Of a DNA stretch of 64,000 nucleotides, positions 8,191 to 15,858 are shown in pieces. The DNA is from Pseudomonas sp. N3-W (lineage in GTDB: Bacteria > Pseudomonadota > Gammaproteobacteria > Pseudomonadales > Pseudomonadaceae). The stretch covers positions 4,979,001 through 5,043,000 of the forward strand of contig NZ_CP103965.1 of the NCBI RefSeq assembly GCF_024970185.1, in the 5' to 3' direction. The first letter of the stretch is position 1. Every line of letters begins with the position of its first letter. A model generated the notes under the pieces. It was not told where the DNA came from. It saw only the letters and a list, made by a program, of their open reading frames with translations, and searched no databases. The translations under genes were made by a program, and so were the position numbers.

Positions 8191-9001
8191 CAGCAATTCG
8201 ACTCTGAACGCTTTCAATAAAACTTTGGATCGCATTGATGCAGAGATCAGGTGAACTGAGGTGCGGACAGTGGCCCATGTTTTCAATCACCTCAAGTCGA
8301 TTATCGGGGATCACCTTATGGAGGTACTGCCCAACCTCTACAGGCGCAATGATGTCCTCGGACGACTGAATAATCAGTGCAGGCGCCTGCAGCTTGGCCA
8401 CATCCCTACGATTGTCCGAAAGGAATGTCACCCTCGCGAATCGCTTTGCAATGTCTGGATCTGTCTGGCAGAAACTATTAGTCAACTCGACGCCAAGGTG
8501 TGGTTGTCCAGGCGCGCCCATGATGGCGGGAGCCATGGAACTCGACCAGCCAAGGTAATTGCTTTCCAGAGTCTCCAAGAGAGAGTCGATGTCTTCCCGG
8601 CTAAATCCGCCAAAGTAATCCCCATCGTTGATGTAGGAGGGAGAAGGCCCAACCATCACATGCGCGCCGATAAGGCCCGGACGCATATTGGCAGCGATTA
8701 CTCCAGCCATAGCACTGACTGAATGCCCCACAAATATGACCGGCTCGCTGGCAAACTCATTGATGATTTCGACGATGTCCTGTGCGTACCCTTTCAAGGT
8801 TGAATATCTTGCAACCTCATAAGCCGAAAGGTCAGACTTACCACACCCTACAACGTCGAAAAGAATCGTTTGATAGCTTTCTGAAAAAGCAGGCTCCACC
8901 AGTCTCCACATATTCTGATCGCAGCCAAAACCGTGCGCAAAAACCAAAGTGGCAGGGCCCGAACCTCGAACGCGAACGTTGTTGCGAATTTGTACAGACA
9001 T
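8180..9001 (-). CDS. RsbQ-like alpha/beta hydrolase
   Basis: 273 residues from ATG 9001, which has AGGA 6 bases upstream; a TTG 24 bases further out is less likely. The sequence follows Bacillus RsbQ closely over its whole length: NNVRVRGSG, FAHGFGCDQNMW, GYAQDIVEI, FVGHSVSAM, VMVGPSPSYIND, YLGW, FLSDNR, IIQSSEDIIAPVEVG, MGHCPHLS. The triad is Ser94, Asp216 and His244. In Bacillus, RsbQ activates the PAS-phosphatase RsbP in energy stress, presumably by making or passing a small hydrophobic ligand. Here the downstream overlapping gene is a PAS histidine kinase instead. RsbQ is also related to the plant karrikin/strigolactone receptors. Ligand unknown. Confidence 0.88.
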   Translation of the reverse strand: MSVQIRNNVRVRGSGPATLVFAHGFGCDQNMWRLVEPAFSESYQTILFDVVGCGKSDLSAYEVARYSTLKGYAQDIVEIINEFASEPVIFVGHSVSAMAGVIAANMRPGLIGAHVMVGPSPSYINDGDYFGGFSREDIDSLLETLESNYLGWSSSMAPAIMGAPGQPHLGVELTNSFCQTDPDIAKRFARVTFLSDNRRDVAKLQAPALIIQSSEDIIAPVEVGQYLHKVIPDNRLEVIENMGHCPHLSSPDLCINAIQSFIESVQSRIADAG

Positions 9002-9338
9002 GTTTGATCCTGCGTCGATGTGCAATGGATTGGTTCAAGCGGGTTTTAGCAGTCTACGTCGTGTGCCTCAACTGCCACTGAGAGGGGGCTGCATAGCTCG
9101 TTCGCTCCGTCGTGAAGGATATTATAGGTACGGGGCGGCCAACGAAGCATGAATAGGCATCAGACAAACAAGACGCCAATGAATTCATTCGAGCGGATGG
9201 TTAGCAGTGAGCGTCCAGTATTACGCCTTGTGAGCTTGGGCTTATGTCCATGACTATGCCTGCTCATTGCACGAAGAGCTCACTGAAAGACGACGGTTCA
9301 GCTAGGCACCCCTCATCGAAAGCTCAAGGAAGATCCCC

Positions 9339-9563
9339 ATGCCAGATAGCTCTGAAGCGAACATAGCAGCAGCAGACGCTCTCACACTGTTACTTCACAA
9401 CCAACATGCAATCTGCGCGGCCATTGAAGAGGTAACCAACTGGCTCTCTGAAAGCGGAGCGGAACACATCGCCGCCAATGCAATCGCATCGATGGAAACG
9501 CTCGACAAGAATGCTCAAGGCATCACAGATGCCATCATGCGCCTACGTCAATCTTACGCTTAA
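9339..9563 (+). CDS. Small helical hypothetical protein (74 aa)
   Basis: 74 residues from an ATG 7 bases after GGAAG. The whole protein is predicted by eye to be amphipathic helix (ADALTLLLHNQHAICAAIEEVTNWL, ASMETLDKNAQGITDAIMRL), with Ala- and Asp-rich composition. It starts a run of four same-strand small genes (9339 to 10959). No family recognised; similar small proteins are common in Pseudomonas. Confidence 0.65.
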   Translation: MPDSSEANIAAADALTLLLHNQHAICAAIEEVTNWLSESGAEHIAANAIASMETLDKNAQGITDAIMRLRQSYA

Positions 9564-9647
9564 ACGTCAGCCTTTCAGTCATCTCGATGGAACGTTGCGC
9601 CTGCCCCCATCCTCTATCGCAACACCAGCGAATCTGAGGACTTCATC

Positions 9648-10145
9648 ATGATTGACCCAGCAACCGGTATGAAGGCGGGCGAGCGTTACATCGTAGAAAG
9701 TCTCGAACGCACACGACATTTCCCAGGCTTCTTCCTCGACGGGAAGTATTACCTTGGCCCTGAATTGATGACGGCCATAGGTTGGCTCGAAGGTCAGCAG
9801 TTTTATTACGATGAGCTTGACCCCACTGGTGAGCCAGTATTCCCCAATCGACTCGCCGGCACTGTAGAAGACCTAACCCTCATTCTTGCAGACGGAGCGC
9901 GTTTACCTTTAAACGAAATGCCCTACGAAGCAGAGATCGATCCCTCTGACATTCCGATCAGTCGTAATCCATCGTCATCGGGGCATCGCCCTACTTCACC
10001 AAGCGATCAGCACGGAGTGGAGGGCGTATGGATGTCAGGTAAACATCCCTATCCCATACTCCTTGCGGCGGGCGCAGCGCTATTACTGGGAATACTGTTT
10101 GGGGTCAAACAAGCTAAACGCCTTCCTATCCGAAAGCTGAGGTAG
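9648..10145 (+). CDS. Hypothetical protein with C-terminal membrane anchor
   Basis: 165 residues. The first 90 form a soluble region with aromatic-rich motifs (GYYL-like DGKYYLGPELMTAIGWLEG, FYYDELD). A Ser/Pro/His linker follows (about 105-130), then one membrane segment PYPILLAAGAALLLGILFGV (about 138-157) and a basic tail KQAKRLPIRKLR. The topology suggests a tail-anchored inner-membrane protein with its main domain in the cytoplasm. Not recognised as a named family. Confidence 0.7.
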   Translation: MIDPATGMKAGERYIVESLERTRHFPGFFLDGKYYLGPELMTAIGWLEGQQFYYDELDPTGEPVFPNRLAGTVEDLTLILADGARLPLNEMPYEAEIDPSDIPISRNPSSSGHRPTSPSDQHGVEGVWMSGKHPYPILLAAGAALLLGILFGVKQAKRLPIRKLR

Positions 10146-10199
10146 TCGTCCTTCGTGAATTCCCTGGAGAAGCGCCCTTGGAAAGATCGGAGGTGAGGA

Positions 10200-10520
10200 A
10201 TGCATCCTGTGACCCCTGACGGTCGCTACTTCGTTGTCAAAGGGCGGCTGTGGCGCTGTTCAAACCCGTCATTGGAAGAGGACGTGCGCCAGCGTCTTGT
10301 CGATGCGCTCATGGCAGCTCGACGCGAGGTGAAGAAAGCAAAGGATTCGGAAGACGAATTGCAGATGAAGCGCGCTCGGGAAAAGGTACAACTCGCCAAA
10401 GTAGCGCTTGGTGAGCGGGGCCCTGTTTGGTGGGCAGATGGAAGCCCGGACTTCAACCGGCGGCTGGTCATCAATTCCCCGTATGCCGAATGGTTCAGCT
10501 CGCTTTATGAGTCTGATTAA
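10200..10520 (+). CDS. Conserved hypothetical protein (106 aa)
   Basis: 106 residues beginning at an ATG with GGAGGTGAGGA just upstream. The motifs MHPVTPDGRYFVVKGRLWRCSNPSL, a charged middle helix (VDALMAARREVKKAKDSEDE) and VALGERGPVWWADGSPDFNRRL...YAEWF are a pattern I recognise from uncharacterised proteins of Pseudomonas and other proteobacteria. No catalytic motif is apparent. Cytoplasmic; function unknown. Confidence 0.8.
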   Translation: MHPVTPDGRYFVVKGRLWRCSNPSLEEDVRQRLVDALMAARREVKKAKDSEDELQMKRAREKVQLAKVALGERGPVWWADGSPDFNRRLVINSPYAEWFSSLYESD

Positions 10521-10631
10521 CCCTTGGCTCAAGGTGAATATTCATTATGCCTTGCCGGCTAATAAAAGACCTTCAAGGGCCCTTTTTGCACTTAAATTAC
10601 AACCTGTACGTGTTGAAAAACCTCGATGAAA

Positions 10632-10690
10632 AAGCGGAAGTAATGCGATGGAAACCGCAGTGGTATTCATGCGCTGCGGTTTCTCCGCTT
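10632..10690. promoter_or_regulatory. Nested perfect inverted repeats upstream of a small gene
   Basis: An inner 10-base arm (10651-10660, GAAACCGCAG) pairs perfectly with 10674-10683 around a 13-base loop. An outer 7-base arm (10632-10638, AAGCGGA) pairs with 10684-10690. A 12-base bulge lies on the 5' side only. There is no T-run, so it is not a plain terminator. It lies 86 bases before the start of the gene at 10777. A structured leader or protein-binding site is possible. Confidence 0.45.
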
Positions 10691-10776
10691 CGAGATCTGC
10701 AAAAGACGGAACGACTCAGACCATGTGCTTTCGAAAAATTGAGCGCTTCAAATTGCGAGGGTCGAGGAGAAATCTC

Positions 10777-10959
10777 ATGACTGAAAAAAGCTCCGCTTCA
10801 TCAAAAAAAAGCAAAGCACTGGAGGATTCTGTTCTCGTCTCAGACGTGTCTGAAACAGGTTTAACAGATGACGAACGAGTCGTTAGGGAAGATGAGTTCC
10901 TTGGCGACGAACCACGTGTAGAACCTGGCCCAGCAGACTTGGAAAGACTTAAGGATTAA
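10777..10959 (+). CDS. Small acidic hypothetical protein (60 aa)
   Basis: 60 residues from the ATG at 10777, chosen for the GAGGAGA 6 bases upstream. The sequence is highly polar and low in complexity: Ser/Lys-rich at the start (TEKSSASSKKSK) and Asp/Glu-rich afterwards (DDERVVREDEFLGDEPRVEPG). It is probably disordered. Family unknown. Confidence 0.6.
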   Translation: MTEKSSASSKKSKALEDSVLVSDVSETGLTDDERVVREDEFLGDEPRVEPGPADLERLKD

Positions 10960-11046
10960 AGCCAGCTCCGCTTGGTTTTCGATGCGACCAATATTTTCAA
11001 TACGCGACGTCTACTACTTGAAATTTGCTTAATGGAGGTGTCACGT

Positions 11047-11720
11047 ATGCGCCAGCAAACCTCATTCATATTTGATCTGGATGGCACGTTGACTGACAGC
11101 GTTTACCAGAATGTCTTTGCGTGGAAAACTGCGCTCGATTCAGAAGACATACCATTGGCCATGTGCGAATTCACAGGAAAATTGGTATGAGCGGCGGGCT
11201 GATGCTCAAGATGTTAGCCCGTGAGACCGGCCTGGAAATCAAACCCGACCAGGCAAAACGGTTGAGCGATAAACATGATAAAGCCTACAAAGATCTGCAG
11301 GGCCAGATTACCGCTCTCCCTGGCGCTGTAGAGCTTCTCGATACTCTAAACCGCGTTCAGCTCAAGTGGTGTATTGCGACCAGCGGTGGCATGGACACTG
11401 CGGCGATAAATCTGAAGGCATTAGGACTGGATATCTCGGAAGTCAATCTCATCACTCGTGATGACGTGAAGTATGGCAAGCCCGATCCAGGCCTTTTCCT
11501 CTCCGCTGCAAGCAAACTCAGTGTACCCATCGAAGATTGCCTGGTGATCAGCGACGCCATTTGGGACATGCTTGCCGCACGACGCTGTAAGGCCACCGGT
11601 ATCGGCCTGCTTTCTGGTGGTTACGACACAGGAGAGCTTTAACGTGCTGGGGCACTCCGCGTCTACGAGGATCCGCTGGCACTGCTGCGGCACCTGGACG
11701 AGGTGGCTTCCCGTCCGTGA
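11047..11720 (+). pseudogene. HAD-superfamily phosphatase, frameshifted and with an in-frame stop
   Basis: The gene starts at ATG 11047 behind GGAGGTG. The first frame has the HAD motif I FDLDGTLTDSV. A frameshift falls at about 11163-11166: restoring one G after ATGTG reads through as AMWRIHRKIGMSGGLMLK, the family's expected sequence. The second frame has motif II ATSGG, the motif III Lys (YGKPDPGLF) and the C-terminal VISDAIWDML. A TAA at 11640 then interrupts it, but the same frame continues with family-like sequence (RAGALRVYEDPLALLRHLDEV) to a TGA at 11718. The parent was a phosphoglycolate-phosphatase-like enzyme. With two separate lesions it is probably a true pseudogene rather than a sequencing error. 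Confidence 0.85.
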
Positions 11721-11937
11721 GCAATCTGTAAGCACGCGGATTGAGTTGGTGTGCTTCCCGCTCGCGGCGACGTTCATGCATGCAGCCATGTCCGACGATT
11801 GATCGGGTGGTGTTCCAGTGTTCCTCAGAATCAACGATCCGAGGCATTGGACGCACCCAATACAACTGCGCCCACCCCGCACTCCTATGACTTCGACAAG
11901 TTTTTCGCTGCGATAGACAGGCGAAGCGCATACAAGA

Positions 11938-13254
11938 TCAGCCAGGCTCTACTGGCGCCGGCAGTACCACTCTTGAACAGACAAAAAGCAGCATGCCTAT
12001 CAGGATCAACCCCCCTCCCCGCATCCAAGTTTCCAGACTTTGCTGACTGAGCAGCACCAGGCACGAGACGATAGCAAGTACCGGAACACACGTCGGCACC
12101 CGGAAGTGATTTTCCGCAACCTCGTCACGGCGCAGGATTAACACGGACAAATTAGTGCTGAGAAATACAAACAGCAGAAGCAGGACGACGGTTTCGGCCA
12201 ATGTAGCTAGCGTTCCCGTCAGCGTGAGTGCGATTGCTACAAGCGTGGTAGCGATGACCGCGATCCAAGGGGTGCGTCGCCGAGGCAGCACCTTGCTCAA
12301 GGCGCTCGGCAAAAGTCCTAGACAGGCCATGCCATAAGTCAGGCGACTCGCCATTATCATGGTTAACAGCGCGCCGTTGGCTACCGCGATCAGTGCAATG
12401 AAGGCGAAGACGCGAGGCGGAATGTTTAAACCTGACGCCCGAACCACTTCAAGAAGAGGAGCCGAGGTTGCCACAAGTTTTTCCATGGGCAGTACGGAAG
12501 ATGCCGCGACTCCGACAGCCATGTAGACGACTCCGGCGGTCAGCAATGCGGCAAATAATGCGCGCGGGTAAACTTTTCGAACGTCTTGGATTTCTTCCGC
12601 TAGATTGGCGGATGTTTCGAATCCTACAAAAGAATAGAAGGCGATCAATGCCGCGCCCAAAACGGCTAACATCGGGCTGATCCCCGGTTTGAACTCCAGG
12701 CTGCGCCCCAAATCAGCTTCGCCTGTACGGAAATACCAAGCAGCGGCAACGACGACCAACAGAAGACCTGACAGCTCAATGACTGTCATCACTAGGTTGG
12801 CGCCTAAAGACTCTTTAATTCCCCTCGCATTTAATAGCGCAATAACGAGAAGGAACAGTAAGGCTGCGATGTGAGGCGGTACATGGATGAACGCCGCTAG
12901 GTAATCACCCGCAAACGCCAGCGATAAACCCGCCGCGCTCGTGACAGCTGCCGATAGCATGCAAAAGCCAACGAGAAACGAAATGAGCGGAGACCGGAAC
13001 GCCTTTTCTGCGAAAACCGAAGCGGCGCCCGCGTGAGGATATTTTGTCACCAACTCTGCGTAGGAACCTGCAGTAAGCATCGCGAAAAACAGAGCGATGA
13101 GCAGAGGCACCCATACTGCGCCACCTACCTCCCCCGCAATTGTGCCGGCGAGCGCATAAACGCCCGCACCGAGGACATCGCCGAGAATAAATAGAAAAAG
13201 CATCGGGCCGGTAACGGCGCGGCGCAGCGAGGTCTTCGGGGGCGAGGTCTTCAC
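11938..13254 (-). CDS. APC-family amino acid permease
   Basis: About 438 residues from a GTG at 13254. I prefer this start because AGGAAG lies 6 bases upstream; a TTG-started form to 13323 adds 23 polar residues. TGPMLFLFILGDVLGAGVYALAGTIAGEVGGAVWVPLLIA is the first transmembrane pair of the APC superfamily with its glycine-rich GAGVY substrate loop, and about a dozen hydrophobic segments follow. GFETSANLAEEIQDVRKVYPRAL is the conserved cytoplasmic loop of this family. It is probably an inner-membrane amino acid or amine importer; the substrate is unclear. Monocistronic. Confidence 0.88.
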   Translation of the reverse strand: MKTSPPKTSLRRAVTGPMLFLFILGDVLGAGVYALAGTIAGEVGGAVWVPLLIALFFAMLTAGSYAELVTKYPHAGAASVFAEKAFRSPLISFLVGFCMLSAAVTSAAGLSLAFAGDYLAAFIHVPPHIAALLFLLVIALLNARGIKESLGANLVMTVIELSGLLLVVVAAAWYFRTGEADLGRSLEFKPGISPMLAVLGAALIAFYSFVGFETSANLAEEIQDVRKVYPRALFAALLTAGVVYMAVGVAASSVLPMEKLVATSAPLLEVVRASGLNIPPRVFAFIALIAVANGALLTMIMASRLTYGMACLGLLPSALSKVLPRRRTPWIAVIATTLVAIALTLTGTLATLAETVVLLLLFVFLSTNLSVLILRRDEVAENHFRVPTCVPVLAIVSCLVLLSQQSLETWMRGGGLILIGMLLFVCSRVVLPAPVEPG

Positions 13255-13443
13255 ATTCAACTTCCTGGCTTGATGTTGCGAGAGCCGATTACCGGGCTGG
13301 AAGCTAGGCTGCTTCACTCTCAAGCAATGGAAATTCGTGTATCACTAAAGTTCACATATCTTGCCAAAGTGAAGAGTAGAAGGTGCCGCCCACACAAGCT
13401 GATTAAAGCTATGGAATCAACCTCAAGTTGGTAAAGATCGATA

Positions 13444-13475
13444 ACAAAAAAGGGCCGTATCAGGCCCCTTTTGTA
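13444..13475 (-). terminator. Rho-independent terminator of the mvaU-like gene
   Basis: On the minus strand GGGGCC, a short loop, GGCCC and a T-run lie 13 bases beyond the stop codon at 13488. Confidence 0.8.
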
Positions 13476-13487
13476 CTCAAGTCAATA

Positions 13488-13853
13488 TCACTTGGCCAGC
13501 CAGGATTCGACCGTGTCGGAGCCATGTTTCGCTTTCCACTCTTTGAGACCCTTATGGTTTCCACCCTTGGTCTCAATTGTCTCACCAGTATTCGGGTTTT
13601 TATAAACCTTCACTTCACGAGCCTTGCGGCCTCCAGCTTTACGCTCGCCTACTGGTACGCGACGACCCGCTTGCGGATCAAGCAGATTGATCACGTCCTT
13701 CAGGCTGTAGCCATATTTTGCGAGCAAATCGCGCAGCTTCGTTTCGAACTCAATTTCTTTCTTGAGGCCAGCATCCCCCTTGAGAGCTTCAAGCGCTTGG
13801 AGTTGTTCGGCGAGGTGTTTTTCAAGTTGGCGGAATTCGGCAAGTTTGGACAT
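13488..13853 (-). CDS. mvaU: MvaT/MvaU-family H-NS-like nucleoid protein
   Basis: 121 residues. The N-terminal coiled-coil oligomerisation half starts MSKLAEFRQLEKHLAEQLQALEALKGDAGLKKEIEFETKLRDLLAKYG, and the C-terminal DNA-binding half is VKVYKNPNTGETIETKGGNHKGLKEWKAKHG. Both are diagnostic of the Pseudomonas MvaT/MvaU (TurA/TurB) family. The MSKLAEFR start and DAGLKKEIEFE point to MvaU rather than MvaT. These proteins silence AT-rich foreign DNA. The surroundings are accessory, so it could be an island-borne paralogue rather than the housekeeping copy; which one cannot be decided from the window. It has its own terminator. Confidence 0.85.
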   Translation of the reverse strand: MSKLAEFRQLEKHLAEQLQALEALKGDAGLKKEIEFETKLRDLLAKYGYSLKDVINLLDPQAGRRVPVGERKAGGRKAREVKVYKNPNTGETIETKGGNHKGLKEWKAKHGSDTVESWLAK

Positions 13854-14021
13854 GGAAATTCTCGATGTGAGTAATACCTAGAGGTTACACCATAAATCAC
13901 GGCTCGCACTTAGAAGTAGTTGCTCGTGAGGTCTCTCACCCGGTCAGCCGATATTTAAAGCTGTTCTCAAGCGACAGTAGGTCTTGTATTGATTCCGTGT
14001 GAATGGCCGATGCGCCTTTTC

Positions 14022-14321
14022 TTATAGATGAGTATTCGCCTCCCCAGCCGGATAAAACTCGCCCTCCTTCCCCATTCTTTTTAGCTGTTCGCGCACGATC
14101 AACTCAACGCTGGCAACTGCGGCTTGATCGGCAGGGTTGACTAATTGCAAGCACAAGCGTCGGACATTCTGATCGTGGGTTCCCTCGCTCATCATCTCGT
14201 GGGTGAAGACTTGTTCGCCACGCCAAAGGCATAGCTGGGTATGAGTCTCGCCGAGCCATATCTCGTTGATTGATCTTAGGTCGGTGGTAGCCAGTTGATC
14301 GATGGTGATTGTCTTATCCAT
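14022..14321 (-). CDS. Hypothetical protein (99 aa)
   Basis: 99 residues from an ATG at 14321. The composition is normal for a soluble cytoplasmic protein, with TITIDQLATTDLRSINEIWLGETHTQLCLWRGEQVF at the front and a helix VASVELIVREQLKRMGKEGEF near the end. No family recognised. It is the only credible gene between mvaU and the SOS cassette; 14322-14616 holds nothing I can support. Confidence 0.55.
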   Translation of the reverse strand: MDKTITIDQLATTDLRSINEIWLGETHTQLCLWRGEQVFTHEMMSEGTHDQNVRRLCLQLVNPADQAAVASVELIVREQLKRMGKEGEFYPAGEANTHL

Positions 14322-14616
14322 TGCTCTGTACCTTACCTATAAACAGTTACAGGTAGACTTCCGGCCACAGGGGGTCGTTCCAACTCCAAGCAGTTCACCA
14401 AACCCGATGGTGGTGAAATACCTCCCGAATCGAGGTCGGACAATCAACGATTGAAGCCGGCAAGTACGAATAAACGGCGGGAATTCCATGACTAATCCGG
14501 CTGCTTTTACATTCAGATGGCCGCGCATGGAAAAACCTTATTCCCCTCCTCATGCCAATACTTCAGTTCGCTGGCGTGCAGCTGCCGATACGCCGGCTCT
14601 TAGACTGCGGCTGAAA

Positions 14617-15327
14617 TCAGTCATCCACGTCTTCGACCAGTGAGAGGGGCTGAATCAAATGCGGGCCTTGGTTACGAACGTTGCCTACATCCTTGCCAAC
14701 CTTGTACCAATGAAAATCCCTAGCAGGCCTGCAGTGCTCCATTGCCAGTTCCCGCGCTCGTTCCGGTGAGGTGTCGGGATCTATCCATTCGCGGGCGTGC
14801 TCAGGTGCCAAGACCAAGGGCTTGCGGTCATGGATATCGACCATACCTTGGTCACTCGCAGCGGTGATGATCACAAAGCCGTCTCGATCATCCGGCTCGA
14901 GGCTTTCGTGCACCTCAGCCAAACCCGCAAAGAACATCGGAATCTGCTCCTTCAACGTGATGAAATAGGGCTGCTTTTTCTTTGGATCATCTTCGTCTTT
15001 GACCCATTCGAACCAGCCGTTCGCCGGCGCGAGCACGCGACCATTTGGCCAGAGCTGATTGAAAAATTTCCCGCTCATGACGGTTTCGACCCGCGCGTTT
15101 ATCGGGTCAGGACGCTTTCCCTTCGCCCAGAACGGCGCCCATCCCCATTTGACCTTATCGACACTCAAGCCCTCTCCCACTGGCCGGATAATTTCCACCC
15201 GCGTAGAAGGCGCGACGTTGTACCGCTCGACGGGCCAAAGGTCATAGCCATTGATCACCAACTGCTTTGGCGCAAGCTCCTTGAGGTAGTGATCCATCGA
15301 TTCGTAAATCGAGTAGCGTCCGCACAT
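14617..15327 (-). CDS. yedK: SOS response-associated peptidase-like protein (SRAP/YedK)
   Basis: 236 residues. MCGRYS places the catalytic Cys2 exactly where SRAP/HMCES proteins need it. The other active-site residues are visible: Asn77 in PINARVETV, Glu107 in PANGWFEW and His166 in DIHDRKPLVL. The family forms a covalent thiazolidine link to abasic sites in single-stranded DNA and so protects forks. It diverges from umuDC across a single LexA box at 15388-15403, so SOS induction of both is expected. Length normal. This copy may be an additional one, as the cassette is mobile in character. Confidence 0.9.
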   Translation of the reverse strand: MCGRYSIYESMDHYLKELAPKQLVINGYDLWPVERYNVAPSTRVEIIRPVGEGLSVDKVKWGWAPFWAKGKRPDPINARVETVMSGKFFNQLWPNGRVLAPANGWFEWVKDEDDPKKKQPYFITLKEQIPMFFAGLAEVHESLEPDDRDGFVIITAASDQGMVDIHDRKPLVLAPEHAREWIDPDTSPERARELAMEHCRPARDFHWYKVGKDVGNVRNQGPHLIQPLSLVEDVDD

Positions 15328-15387
15328 GGTGTCACCCGTCGAATTGTCGTACCTAAGAGATTGACCGCAAGCGAACCAAATCGTTAA

Positions 15388-15403
15388 CTGTATGCATGTA
15401 CAG
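15388..15403. promoter_or_regulatory. LexA operator (SOS box) shared by yedK and umuDC
   Basis: CTGTATGCATGTACAG fits the CTG-N10-CAG LexA consensus perfectly. It is centred in a longer palindrome, GTTAACTGTA at 15383-15392 and TACAGTTAAC at 15399-15408. A TTGACC at 15361 spaced 17 bases from TTAACT at 15384 could be the umuD promoter, its -10 then overlapping the box. The operator lies 24 bases before umuD and 61 bases before yedK. Confidence 0.85.
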
Positions 15404-15426
15404 TTAACCTCGAAAAGGCTTGCATC

Positions 15427-15858
15427 ATGAGCATCACCATCCTCGGCCCTCTCGCGTCTGGCGGAAGGAAGCTGCCCTTCTATTCATCCAGGGTGCCGGC
15501 GGGCTTCCCCTCCCCTGCGGCTGATCACATCGAAAAACACATTTCCCTCGATGAGCTGTTCGATATCCGCGCGCCGCACGTTTACCTGGTGAGGATTGAT
15601 GGGGACAGCATGCAGGGCGCCGGCATCTATTCAGGGGATCTGGTGGTTGTTGATCGGAGCATCGATGCAGTCAGCGGCGATATCGTCATCGCCGCGCTCA
15701 ATTCCGAGCCTTTCTGCAAGCGCCTGCTTTTGCGCGAGAACGCCGTGATGCTTTTGTCAGAGAATTCAAAATACCCGGCAAGGCATGTCATGGAGGGCGA
15801 TGAGCTGGTGATCTGGGGTGTGGTGAAATACAGCGTGCGCGATCATGAAAACACTTGA
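15427..15858 (+). CDS. umuD: UmuD, autoproteolytic subunit of DNA polymerase V
   Basis: 143 residues. Like UmuD of E. coli it has FPSPAAD directly after the cleavage site, which here reads Ala25-Gly26. The catalytic dyad is Ser61 (DGDSMQ) and Lys98 (FCKRLL). RecA-stimulated self-cleavage should give UmuD', which joins UmuC for translesion synthesis. The stop overlaps the umuC start by 14 bases, as in many umuDC operons. Start ATG with an AAGG-type ribosome site. Confidence 0.93.
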   Translation: MSITILGPLASGGRKLPFYSSRVPAGFPSPAADHIEKHISLDELFDIRAPHVYLVRIDGDSMQGAGIYSGDLVVVDRSIDAVSGDIVIAALNSEPFCKRLLLRENAVMLLSENSKYPARHVMEGDELVIWGVVKYSVRDHENT

